16,258 nucleotides of DNA from Acidobacteriota bacterium (GTDB lineage Bacteria; Acidobacteriota; UBA890). Within the stretch, counting starts at the first letter, position 1. Each line of letters begins with the position of its first letter. Positions 1-6,320 of the stretch are shown here, piece by piece. The stretch is from NCBI GenBank assembly GCA_022563115.1, contig JADFNY010000027.1, forward strand, positions 1 through 16,258. Reading direction: 5' to 3'. Made by a program: the position numbers and the translations under genes. The notes beneath the pieces were generated by a model. The model was not told where the DNA came from. It worked only from the letters and a program-made list of their open reading frames with translations, and did no database searches.

Positions 1-316
1 CGCCCGTTTGCGACGCCGCATCGAGCTCGATGACGTCGAGGCGGCGGCTCTCCTCGATCTCGACGCAGGCTTCACACTCGCCGCAATGGTCGGCGGTGGG
101 CGCGTCGACGTTGCGGCAGTTCAGCCCTTTGGCCAGCAGCCGCGCGATGGTCGTTTTTCCGACCCCGCGGATGCCGGAAAAGCAGTAGGCGTGCGCCACT
201 CTGCCCTGGTCGAGGGCGTTGCTCAGCGTCCGGACGATCGCCGACTGGCCGACGACCTGGTCGAACTTCTGTGGTCGCCACTTGCGCGCCAAGACCTGGT
301 AGCTGCCATGTGCCAT
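1..316 (-). CDS. dnaX: DNA polymerase III subunit gamma/tau, N-terminal part (partial)
   Basis: This is the clamp-loader ATPase subunit that loads the beta clamp at the replication fork. Only the first 105 residues are present; the gene runs off the left edge. After the opening SYQVLARKWRP and FDQVVGQ blocks, typical of DnaX, comes the Walker A motif GIRGVGKTT (residues 48-56). The zinc-binding cysteines follow (Cys67, Cys78, Cys81, Cys84), then LDVIELDAASQTG leading towards Walker B, which lies outside the window. The ATG at 316 gives the family's usual N-terminus; no strong Shine-Dalgarno is visible. It starts about 30 bases after the SRP RNA, and SRP RNA next to dnaX is a recurrent bacterial arrangement. 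Whether a tau/gamma frameshift exists cannot be seen. Confidence 0.96.
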   Translation of the reverse strand, partial: MAHGSYQVLARKWRPQKFDQVVGQSAIVRTLSNALDQGRVAHAYCFSGIRGVGKTTIARLLAKGLNCRNVDAPTADHCGECEACVEIEESRRLDVIELDAASQTG

Positions 317-345
317 AGAAAAACCGGAAATCTGCCGCAACGCAC

Positions 346-618
346 AAAAGCGGCCGTGCACCACCCATCGAAGCCACCACAAGGGCGGAGGCGCCTCGGG
401 ACGTCCGCCGGGTTGGCCTGCGGCACCTGCAGGTGCCTACTTACCGCTGCTCCCTTCCGGGTCTGACGGGGTTCGCAGGTCTGCACCGCACAGGGCCCGA
501 CGTCGTTGTTCCCCTCGACGATCCGACCACGAGTGCTGCACCCCTCAGGGTGGAATTCGGTCCTGCTAGAGCGGATTGCAGGTTCAGGGCACCGCTAGCT
601 CCCCACCTAGCACGGCCA
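346..618 (-). ncRNA. ffs: Signal recognition particle RNA, probably large (Alu-containing) type
   Basis: This RNA scaffolds Ffh for co-translational targeting to the membrane. The S-domain core is unmistakable on the minus strand at about 430-480: a GGAA tetraloop (458 to 455) closed by CCC/GGG and followed by the conserved AGCAG internal loop. The helix continues outwards through CCUGC/GCAGG and CCUG/CAGG. More sequence on both sides belongs to the same fold. An 8-bp perfect terminal helix (GGCCGUGC at 617-610 with GCACGGCC at 359-352) closes a molecule of about 270 nt. The 5' third forms its own domain (GGUGG/CCACC near 605 and 553, CCUGC/GCAGG inside), as expected for an Alu domain. A UUUU lies at 349-346. 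The S domain is certain; the large type and exact ends are inferred from pairing. Confidence 0.88.
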
Positions 619-692
619 AAACTCGGACATCGCGGTGAGCCACGATGGTGCCACGCTCCCCGAGGGGCCTCAAGGCCGGAGCCGGGACAGGC

Positions 693-1481
693 TCAGCGGG
701 CGCCGGGCTCGTCGCGAATCGAAACCGGCTGCCGCCTCCGCTCGATCATGGTGGCGACGAGCAACCAGGTCAGCGGGAGCGTGACCAGAAGGTAGCTGAA
801 GTAACGGCCATACATGCCGTCCGGGCCATAGGGCTCGGTGGCCCAGTGCAACGCGTCGCTGTACGGGAAGATGTGGGCCTCGGTGAGCTCGTGGAAGCCG
901 TAGATCAGCAACTGCACGGCGAAGATGAGCAGGAACACCGCCGTGACCTGGAAAAAGCGCGCCAGGTTGACCCGGTGCCCGTGCCGTGACCACAGCCAGG
1001 CGACGAAGACGGCCAGCAGCGTTCCGGCGGCGGCGCCGAGGATCAGCGAGCCCGAATTTGTCACCTGGAAGATCAGCGCGTTCATCAGCAACGCCGTTTC
1101 CATTCCTTCGCGGGTGACCATCAGCACCGTGAAGCCGAACACACCGAGAAACGCGGCCGTACCGTCGCGCGTCGCGGCGACCTCGATCTTTCCCTCGATG
1201 TTCTTTTTGAGGTGCTTCGCCACCCGCCACATGTGCACGATCATCCATATGACCAGCACCGCGGCGGTCAGCGCCAGGATTCCTTCCCAGAGCGCCGCGT
1301 TGGAGGCCCGGGCGAGCAGGACACCCGCGATCACGCTGACCACCACCGAGACGACGATTCCCCAGTACACCGCGGGAACCAACCTGGGACGCTGTGTCTT
1401 GCGAATGTACGCGAGGATGATCGCGACGATCAGAAAGGCCTCGAGGCCTTCGCGGAGGGTGATGACGAATGCGTTGAGCAT
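693..1481 (-). CDS. FTR1 family iron permease (EfeU-like)
   Basis: This is a 262-residue polytopic inner-membrane protein of the iron/lead transporter family, which moves ferric iron inwards after periplasmic oxidation. Both diagnostic REXXE iron-binding motifs are visible in membrane helices: REGLE at residues 10-14 and REGME at 124-128. About seven hydrophobic segments are spread along the length, and the size matches bacterial FTR1/EfeU (about 260-280). No EfeO or EfeB partner is in the window, so it may act alone or with distant partners. The ATG at 1481 has no clear Shine-Dalgarno, but the first REXXE sits at the position expected from the true N-terminus. A promoter (1551-1579) and a Fur-box-like palindrome (1532-1548) precede it, suggesting iron repression. 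Confidence 0.93.
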   Translation of the reverse strand: MLNAFVITLREGLEAFLIVAIILAYIRKTQRPRLVPAVYWGIVVSVVVSVIAGVLLARASNAALWEGILALTAAVLVIWMIVHMWRVAKHLKKNIEGKIEVAATRDGTAAFLGVFGFTVLMVTREGMETALLMNALIFQVTNSGSLILGAAAGTLLAVFVAWLWSRHGHRVNLARFFQVTAVFLLIFAVQLLIYGFHELTEAHIFPYSDALHWATEPYGPDGMYGRYFSYLLVTLPLTWLLVATMIERRRQPVSIRDEPGAR

Positions 1482-1531
1482 CGGGTGCCGGACCGCCGTT
1501 CGAGTGGTGGACGTTGGGGGGCAACGCTTCG

Positions 1532-1548
1532 TTGCGACTGAGTCTCAA
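1532..1548 (-). promoter_or_regulatory. Candidate Fur (iron) operator upstream of the FTR1 permease
   Basis: This 17-bp near-palindrome reads TTGAGACT-C-AGTCGCAA on the minus strand, with 7 of 8 arm positions complementary. It resembles Fur-type TGAGAnTCA half-site patterns. It lies just downstream of the predicted -10 and so would cover the transcription start, about 50 bases before the iron-permease start codon. Fur as the binder is inferred from the target gene; no Fur gene is present here. Confidence 0.5.
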
Positions 1549-1550
1549 TC

Positions 1551-1579
1551 AGCGTACGCGAGAGAAGCCAGAATGGCAA
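1551..1579 (-). promoter_or_regulatory. Predicted sigma-70-type promoter for the FTR1 gene
   Basis: The minus strand has TTGCCA (1579-1574, five of six to the -35 consensus), a 17-base spacer and TACGCT (1556-1551) as -10. The start point would fall inside the palindrome at 1532-1548. The same spacing and TACG-type -10 recur upstream of other minus-strand genes in the window. Confidence 0.55.
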
Positions 1580-1601
1580 GTCAGGTAGTGCGACGCTTGC
1601 G

Positions 1602-1627
1602 CGGCGGGATCTCGCGAGATCCCGCCG
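1602..1627 (-). terminator. Perfect 26-bp palindrome after a stop codon, probable terminator hairpin
   Basis: The sequence is self-complementary over 26 bases and begins one base after the TAA of the gene at 1629-1964. As RNA it forms a GC-rich stem of about 11 bp with a tiny loop. No U-tract follows on the minus strand, so it may be a transcript-end stabiliser or a non-canonical terminator. A palindromic protein-binding site is the alternative. Confidence 0.5.
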
Positions 1628-1628
1628 A

Positions 1629-1964
1629 TTATCCACCGACCTTCTGCCCTCGCCTGCCCGCCGCGACGATAACGACGTCGTCACCTTCGAACTCGAAGGC
1701 CACAGGCCTGCCGTCGAGACGCACGAAGAAGCTGGTTGCCGATTCGGGGAGCAGTTCGATCGTCACCGGGCGGCCGGAGGCAACGTCGGCCAGCCCCCAA
1801 CCGCGCGCCCAGGCGATTTTCCCATCGTCGATCACCGCGACGCTGACCCCCGGAACTCCGAGCTCGTCCATGCGCTCGGCGAGCGGCGTCGTGTCGCTCG
1901 CCTCGCCGCGGATCATGAACAGCGGCAGCAGGCCGATGAAAACGAAGCTGATGAGTTTCTTCAT
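1629..1964 (-). CDS. Small secreted protein: beta-lactamase-family serine hydrolase lacking its catalytic core
   Basis: This intact 111-codon frame starts at ATG 1964 with GGAG upstream. Residues 1-23 (MKKLISFVFIGLLPLF and so on) look like a Sec signal peptide. Residues 30-68 match the N-terminal strand region of class C beta-lactamase-like enzymes: a LGVPGVSVAVIDDGKI block, then WARGWGLADV. From residue 69 (LLPESATSFFVRLDGRPV) it reads like the C-terminal beta-rich part often attached to such enzymes. The intervening 250 or more residues, which carry the SxxK nucleophile, YxN and the third motif, are absent, yet the frame is kept. It cannot be a hydrolase of the parent type. It may be a decaying remnant, a new small exported protein, or an assembly artefact. 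It is followed directly by a hairpin and preceded by tRNA-Ser. Confidence 0.6.
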   Translation of the reverse strand: MKKLISFVFIGLLPLFMIRGEASDTTPLAERMDELGVPGVSVAVIDDGKIAWARGWGLADVASGRPVTIELLPESATSFFVRLDGRPVAFEFEGDDVVIVAAGRRGQKVGG

Positions 1965-2007
1965 CTCGGAGCTCCGGGTGCGGCTGTCGACCGCTTCGTT
2001 CAAGGGA

Positions 2008-2098
<91 letters not shown>

Positions 2099-2118
2099 AC
2101 AATGTCGAAGCGAGGCTG

Positions 2119-2145
2119 CCCCGCGGGCGCGGTGCGGGCGCGGGG
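2119..2145 (-). terminator. Weak candidate terminator hairpin after the DUF6580 gene
   Basis: CCCCGCG (2119-2125) and CGCGGGG (2139-2145) can pair as a 7-bp stem about 20 bases after the stop at 2168. A competing short stem, CGGGG/CCCCG with an A/T-rich loop, spans 2141-2155. No U-tract follows, so this is only suggestive. Confidence 0.25.
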
Positions 2146-2167
2146 AAAAGCCCCGGGCGATGTACGC

Positions 2168-2686
2168 CTAGTGGGCTGCCGCCTGCCGTCCGCCGGAGGC
2201 CAGCGCCGCGATGCCGGCGTACCGCTTGGCGAGGGCGTAGCCGCCGAAGAACACGCCGGCGTAGAACAGGTTGCCGGCCATCGTGTTGAGCAGGTACGGC
2301 AGCGCCATCGTGTAGCAGAGAACCAGACCCTGCCAGGTGGGTGCGTAGAGCGTTCCCACGGCCCACACGCCGAAGTTCGACATAACGAACAGGATCATCG
2401 ACGAGGCCAGCGAGCCGCCGATCACCCGCGTCGTGGTGACACCGTTGCGGAACAGGACCCTGCCCATCAGAACGATGAGAACGAACGAGGCGTAGACGAA
2501 CGGCATCGTCGCGTGGCGGCCGAGGAAGAGGTCACTGATCGCCAAAGCCGCGAGCGGCGCGAGCAAGGCGCTGCGCCGGGAACCGTGTGCGGCGCCGAAA
2601 AGGGCCATCCCGCCGATCGGCGTGAAGTTGGGCAGGTGGGGCAGCAACCGGGCGATCGCGCCGACAGGGATCAGCAAGTAGCTCAT
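2168..2686 (-). CDS. DUF6580 family putative transport protein (membrane)
   Basis: This 172-residue protein has about five hydrophobic segments and almost no soluble part. It opens with LPHLPNFTPIGGMALFGAAH, characteristic of the DUF6580 family: small bacterial integral membrane proteins thought to be transport-related, with no proven substrate. A conserved-looking SDLFLGRH turn follows near residue 52, then further helices ending in YAGVFFGGYALAKRY. The ATG at 2686 has GGAAC a short distance upstream and a plausible promoter at 2747-2775. It appears monocistronic, with tRNA-Ser downstream. The family call is firm; function is unknown. Confidence 0.85.
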   Translation of the reverse strand: MSYLLIPVGAIARLLPHLPNFTPIGGMALFGAAHGSRRSALLAPLAALAISDLFLGRHATMPFVYASFVLIVLMGRVLFRNGVTTTRVIGGSLASSMILFVMSNFGVWAVGTLYAPTWQGLVLCYTMALPYLLNTMAGNLFYAGVFFGGYALAKRYAGIAALASGGRQAAAH

Positions 2687-2746
2687 AGTCGTGTTCCGTT
2701 TCAGCGGAGCCGCGGGCTCCAGGGCAGTTTCGTTCGGAATCTACGC

Positions 2747-2775
2747 ATCGTACCGGGGCGGGAGGAGCGGAGCAA
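2747..2775 (-). promoter_or_regulatory. Predicted promoter for the DUF6580 gene
   Basis: On the minus strand, TTGCTC (2775-2770) is followed after exactly 17 bases by TACGAT (2752-2747), four of six to TATAAT. The start codon is about 60 bases downstream of the -10. It sits in the 170-base gap between the DmpA-type peptidase and DUF6580 genes, which otherwise shows nothing recognisable. Confidence 0.45.
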
Positions 2776-2856
2776 GATGGTACGGGCTCTGTGGAGGCGC
2801 GAGGGTCGACCTGCGTGGGGGGTGGTGAAAGTGTGGCGGGTCCGGCAAGCACCCTG

Positions 2857-3960
2857 CTAGGCGGTTCCCAGCTCCGTCGCGCTAGGGATCCCGGGCAGCC
2901 CGGTCGCCTGCCGGACCGCCCTCAGGATCGATTCGGATACGGCGGCCGCAGCCGCGACCTCGATCCGCGTGTAGTCGCCCGCATCGGCGACCGCCGGCCC
3001 CGCCCCGGTGGATAGGGCGAAGAGGGTGTCGCCGTCCATGCGCGTGTGGGCCGGGACCACAGTACGGGCCAGGCCGTCGTGGGCGACGCCGGCAAGGCGC
3101 GAACACTCGACCTTGGAGAGCGTCCGGTTGGTGGCGACGATGCCGATCGTCGTGTTCTCCCCGGCGGCGAACGGCAAGTCGTCGTCACCGGCAAGGATCC
3201 GCGCCTCGGCGTCGAGAAACGCGTCGCCGTTCTCGGTGCGCGCCCCGGCGATCAGCCGGCCGGTATGCGGATCTCGGACGTCGCCGACGCAATTGACCGC
3301 CACTATTGCCGCCACCACCGTACCGTCGTCAAAGCGGAAGCCGGCGGTGCCGATGCCGCCCTTCATGCGGCCGCCGCGCAGCATCTTGCCCACCGTGGCG
3401 CCGGCGCCGGCGCCGACGCTGCCTTCCTCGGGCGGGTTCGTCGAGGCGGCCTCACAGGCGGCGGCGCCATCGTCAGCGTCCGGATAGCTGTCGCCGCCAA
3501 CCCCGATGTCGTACAGAACGGCCGCCGGCACGATCGGGATGACGTTGCGGCCCATGGGAAAACCGATTCCCCGGTCGCGCAGCGTTCGCATGACGCCGTC
3601 GGCGACCGCCAGGCCAAAGGCGCTACCGCCGCTCAAGGCCACGGCGTGCACCTGTTCCACCGTGTTCTCCGGCTCGAGCAGCGCCGTTTCGCGCGTCCCC
3701 GGGGCGGCGCCGCGCACCGAAACGCCGGCCGTCGCCCCGGATGCGGCGATGACGACGGTACAGCCGGTGGGACGGTCGGTACGGGTCGTATGGCCGACCT
3801 CGAGTCCCTCCACCGATGTCAGCGTGATGTGCTCGCCTTGTGCTTCCATGACTGCTCCCCACCGTCGCGCCATCAGCTCGGCTCCCGGCAACAATGCGAA
3901 GCTGCTGCGGGCAAGCTCACGTCGCGACAAGGTGAAATCGTTGTCTGTGCCGCGCTTCAT
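2857..3960 (-). CDS. P1/DmpA family peptidase (S58, L-aminopeptidase/D-esterase-like)
   Basis: This is an N-terminal-nucleophile hydrolase that cleaves itself into two chains; the family includes DmpA aminopeptidases, BapA beta-aminopeptidases and NylC-type amidases. Family blocks are clear: VEGLEVGHTT (50-59), GCTVVIA, ALSGGSAFGLAVADGV (108-123), NPPEEGSVGAGAGATVGK (175-192) and MKGGIGTAGF (199-208). The predicted cleavage site is Gly204-Thr205, so the nucleophile would be Thr rather than the Ser of DmpA. Two starts compete. ATG 3960 gives 367 residues and an N-terminus with a twin-arginine-like SRRELARSSFALL but a short hydrophobic stretch and no Shine-Dalgarno. ATG 3849 (Met38) has GGGGAG seven bases upstream and begins just before the catalytic domain. 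I list the longer frame, but the shorter is well supported. Substrate unknown. Confidence 0.9.
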   Translation of the reverse strand: MKRGTDNDFTLSRRELARSSFALLPGAELMARRWGAVMEAQGEHITLTSVEGLEVGHTTRTDRPTGCTVVIAASGATAGVSVRGAAPGTRETALLEPENTVEQVHAVALSGGSAFGLAVADGVMRTLRDRGIGFPMGRNVIPIVPAAVLYDIGVGGDSYPDADDGAAACEAASTNPPEEGSVGAGAGATVGKMLRGGRMKGGIGTAGFRFDDGTVVAAIVAVNCVGDVRDPHTGRLIAGARTENGDAFLDAEARILAGDDDLPFAAGENTTIGIVATNRTLSKVECSRLAGVAHDGLARTVVPAHTRMDGDTLFALSTGAGPAVADAGDYTRIEVAAAAAVSESILRAVRQATGLPGIPSATELGTA

Positions 3961-4004
3961 CGGCCCATGGTTACACAGGGAAGTGGAACGCCGTAGCGTA
4001 GCAA

Positions 4005-4033
4005 TCGAATTCGCAGAAAGTACGGGGTAGAAT
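4005..4033 (+). promoter_or_regulatory. Predicted promoter reading into the plus-strand gene block
   Basis: TAGAAT (4028-4033) matches five of six positions of the -10 consensus, with a weak -35 TCGAAT (4005-4010) at 17 bases. Transcription would start at about 4040, inside the repeat at 4038-4092, giving a leader of about 75 bases before the glycosyltransferase ATG. It lies just outside the left inverted repeat. Confidence 0.42.
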
Positions 4034-4037
4034 CCTT

Positions 4038-4092
4038 AACAGGGTGCTGAAGAGCTGCCCGGGGGCGCCGTTACGGGCACCAGCACTCTGTT
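4038..4092 (+). repeat. Palindromic intergenic repeat, full copy (left)
   Basis: Outer arms AACAGGGTGCTG (4038-4049) and CAGCACTCTGTT (4081-4092) are inverted repeats with one mismatch in 12, so the unit folds as a long hairpin. Its first 44 bases (4038-4081) match the reverse complement of 7092-7135 at 38 positions; the central GCCGTTACGGGCACC is identical in both. It lies between divergently transcribed genes. It resembles a REP/MITE-like element, with no transposase nearby. Confidence 0.8.
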
Positions 4093-4113
4093 GAATTCAT
4101 CGCGGATCCCGCA

Positions 4114-5259
4114 ATGAAGATTCTCTACACCGCAGCCGGGACACCGATCCCGGGCACCCATGGTGGTAGCGTTCACGCGCTCGAGCTGTGCCGCGCCCTG
4201 GCGCGCCGTGGCCACGAGGTCCATCTGGCGGCCTTGCGGCCGTCGTCGTCCGGCGGCGCCGAGATTCCTCTCGATGGCGTGCAGATGCACTACCTGCGCC
4301 GCTTCCTGCCGGTGAGTGTGCTGGAGTGGATGGCGGGGCGAGCGATCCGGTCGTTGATCGCGGAGATCCGCCCCGACGTCGTCGTCGAACGCTTCCACAC
4401 CTTCGGCGGCGGCGCCATCGCCGCCGCCCATCGTGCCGGCGTGCCGGCCGTTCTCGAAATCAACTCGCCGGCGCGCGACTATCCCGGTTCGCGGCGCGAC
4501 ACCCTTGACAAGCTGACGATCGTTCGCCCCGTCGACCGCTGGCGGCGACGGCAACTCGAGAGGTGCGCGGCGATCTACACGACGTCGCGGCTCCTGGTTC
4601 CGCCCGAGTTACAAGAGAGCGCCACGGTGATCGTCAACGGCGTCGACATCGAGCGTTTCACGCCGGGATCCGAAACCCGAGACACAGGACCGCTGCACTG
4701 CGCCTACGTGAGCAGCTTTCGTTCCTGGCACGGGGCCGAAGACCTGGTCGAGGCGGTGTCTCATTGTGTTTCCCGCCGCGTTCCGCTGCGGGTGACATGT
4801 ATCGGCAAGGGGCCGCGTTGGAAGCTCGCCAAGGAAGCCGCGGTCCTCACCGGGATCGAGGACAGCATCGATTTTGTCGGCCGTGTGCCGCACGCCGAGG
4901 TCCCGAGACTGCTCGCCGACGCGGACATCGGCGTAGCGCCGTTCGCGCCGGACCAATTCCGCGCCCTCGAGCTGGGCTGGTTCTGGTCGCCGATCAAGAT
5001 TTTCGAGTACCTGGCGGCTGGCCTGCCGGTCGTTACCGCCGATATCGACGAGCTACGGGCCTTGCTCTCGGGCGAGGTGGCGAACTTCTACCGGCCTTCA
5101 GACCCGTTGGCGCTGGCTGAGGCGATCATGGAGCTCGAAGCTGACCGGGCCGCCGTGCGACGCATGTCGAAGGCGGCGCGCGCGCTCGCCGAGCAGCAGT
5201 ACACCTGGGACCACCAGGCCGCGACGGTCGACGACGTACTCAACAGGGCGGTGCAGTAG
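4114..5259 (+). CDS. Glycosyltransferase family 4 (GT-B fold)
   Basis: This 381-residue cytoplasmic glycosyltransferase transfers a sugar from a nucleotide donor to a glycan or lipid-linked acceptor. The N-terminal acceptor domain opens with MKILYTAAGTPIPGTHGGSV, the usual first strand and glycine-rich loop, followed by HALELCRALARRGHEV. After a VNGVD hinge motif (residues 175-179), the donor-binding half has IGKGP (230-234), FVGRVPHAEVPRLLADADIG (254-273) and WSPIKIFEYLAAGLPVV (291-307). Glu298 in that last block is the donor-sugar-binding Glu of the EX7E motif. Length is normal. The ATG at 4114 has no clear Shine-Dalgarno. No other polysaccharide genes flank it, so acceptor and product cannot be named. 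It is the first gene of the plus-strand block. Confidence 0.93.
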   Translation: MKILYTAAGTPIPGTHGGSVHALELCRALARRGHEVHLAALRPSSSGGAEIPLDGVQMHYLRRFLPVSVLEWMAGRAIRSLIAEIRPDVVVERFHTFGGGAIAAAHRAGVPAVLEINSPARDYPGSRRDTLDKLTIVRPVDRWRRRQLERCAAIYTTSRLLVPPELQESATVIVNGVDIERFTPGSETRDTGPLHCAYVSSFRSWHGAEDLVEAVSHCVSRRVPLRVTCIGKGPRWKLAKEAAVLTGIEDSIDFVGRVPHAEVPRLLADADIGVAPFAPDQFRALELGWFWSPIKIFEYLAAGLPVVTADIDELRALLSGEVANFYRPSDPLALAEAIMELEADRAAVRRMSKAARALAEQQYTWDHQAATVDDVLNRAVQ

Positions 5260-5321
5260 ACTCGGAAACACCGAGGCGATAGCCGTCTCATTGGGGTGAC
5301 GGCAGACGACGGAGGCCGACC

Positions 5322-6101
5322 ATGGTGACATCGAAGACGTTGCGGATCGGCGGCAGCGTAGCCGCATTGCTGCTGATCCTCGCGGCACCGGCGCAGGCGA
5401 TCACGCCCCAGACGGTAAGCGGAACGTATCTGGAGATCGAGACGGAAAGCGCCGGTCAGGTGACCTCCATCAAGCTCTGGCTCGGCCCCAACGCCATGCG
5501 CATGGACACTGACACCCAGGGAGGCGTGTCGGTCATCTCGATCGGCGGCGATGACGGCAAGATGCTGATGGTCATGCACCAGCAGAAGGGATACATGGAG
5601 TTTACCGCCGAGACGATGGCGGGCATGGCCGCCATAATGGGACGGATGCAGCCCAAGATCGAAGAAGAGATCGCCGACGCCACGCCACCGACCTTCACCC
5701 GCACCGGCAACACCAAGCAGGTCGGCGAGTGGGCTGCCTACGAAGTGCTGGTTGAGCACCCGGACCAGGACGGCAACATGATCATGTGGTTTTCTCAAGA
5801 CGTCGGCGCCGACTTCCGCGGCCTCGCCGAACAGGTCGTGACGTCGATGTCGTTCTTGCTCAACAGCCCGATGATGAGCATGGTTGGCGGTGGCGGTGGC
5901 GGCGGCATCTTCAACGGGATCGAGGCGCAGCTCGCCGCTGTCGACATGCCCGACGGGTTCCCGGTGCAGATCATCTTCGGCTCCGGCGGCGGCCAAAGCA
6001 CCAAGACGCTGAAAGCGATCGACCAGAACGCCACCTTCGACCCGGCGACCTGGGAGGCCCCCGAGGGCTACACGAAGATGCCGATGCCGTTCGGTCGCTG
6101 A
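5322..6101 (+). CDS. Secreted DUF4412 domain protein
   Basis: This 259-residue exported protein has a good Sec signal peptide (residues 1-26, cleavage after APAQA). The mature part, with SGTYLEIETESAG, IKLWLGPNAMRMDT and MVMHQQKGYMEF, resembles the DUF4412 pattern: a beta-rich periplasmic fold related in layout to lipoprotein-binding LolA-like proteins, with no proven function. It is notably methionine-rich around residues 80-110 and 180-190, and has a run of seven glycines near residue 190 (VGGGGGGGIF). The start is well placed, with GGAGG eight bases before the ATG. It follows the glycosyltransferase by 62 bases on the same strand. Family assignment is by pattern and moderately secure. Confidence 0.8.
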   Translation: MVTSKTLRIGGSVAALLLILAAPAQAITPQTVSGTYLEIETESAGQVTSIKLWLGPNAMRMDTDTQGGVSVISIGGDDGKMLMVMHQQKGYMEFTAETMAGMAAIMGRMQPKIEEEIADATPPTFTRTGNTKQVGEWAAYEVLVEHPDQDGNMIMWFSQDVGADFRGLAEQVVTSMSFLLNSPMMSMVGGGGGGGIFNGIEAQLAAVDMPDGFPVQIIFGSGGGQSTKTLKAIDQNATFDPATWEAPEGYTKMPMPFGR

Positions 6102-6116
6102 CCGGAGTTTCGGCAA

Positions 6117-6155
6117 GGTTGAGCAGTTTTGGCAAGCCTTACGCAACCGTTTTTT
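6117..6155 (+). terminator. Candidate intrinsic terminator after the DUF4412 gene
   Basis: GGTTG (6117-6121) and CAACC (6144-6148) can pair around a 22-base loop, and GTTTTTT follows at 6149-6155. The stem is short, but the T-run is the only long one in the region, directly between a stop codon and the next promoter. Confidence 0.4.
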
Positions 6156-6175
6156 CGGCTCCGTGCTGAATGTTG

Positions 6176-6203
6176 TTGACAGCTATACGGTGGCTGCTAA
6201 GTT
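6176..6203 (+). promoter_or_regulatory. Predicted sigma-70-type promoter for the structured leader and HSD-remnant/SWIM pair
   Basis: A perfect -35 TTGACA (6176-6181) is followed after 16 bases by TAAGTT (6198-6203), which keeps the key T1, A2 and T6 of the -10. The expected start, about seven bases on, is at 6210, exactly the first base of the long stem described next. Confidence 0.6.
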
Positions 6204-6209
6204 GGACGA

Positions 6210-6304
6210 GGCCCAGGTGAAACCCTCGATTGAGCGAAGCTGTCGGAGGCCCCGCGGGGACGCAAATGACTTCGCGGGAGGCGATCGTGGAAATCACCTG
6301 GGCC
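6210..6304 (+). promoter_or_regulatory. Structured 5' leader, candidate cis-regulatory RNA
   Basis: An 11-bp perfect stem, GGCCCAGGTGA (6210-6220) with TCACCTGGGCC (6294-6304), encloses two smaller hairpins. One is CCTC/GAGG with an inner AGC-GAA-GCT (about 6224-6249). The other is CCCGCG (6251-6256) with CGCGGG (6273-6278) around GGGACGCAAATGACTT. The result is a three-way junction whose 3' joining segment (6279-6293) is unpaired. It lies between a predicted start point at 6210 and the ATG at 6321. I cannot match it to a riboswitch class. Function as a metabolite sensor is inference; protein binding or simple transcript protection are alternatives. Confidence 0.5.
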
Positions 6305-6320
6305 GTTTCTTGTCCGTACC

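Noticed and set aside
5868..5910. Glycine run in the DUF4412 protein as a possible slippage tract or repeat.
   Set aside because: Codons are mixed GGC/GGT and the run is only seven residues, so it is a flexible linker rather than a contingency locus.
6210..6304. GGGACGCAAA and GTGAAACC in the leader resemble pieces of the c-di-GMP-I (GEMM) riboswitch.
   Set aside because: The order and spacing of helices differ: GGACGCAAA lies in a hairpin loop rather than next to the first internal helix, and the GGGUUACC 3' element is absent.
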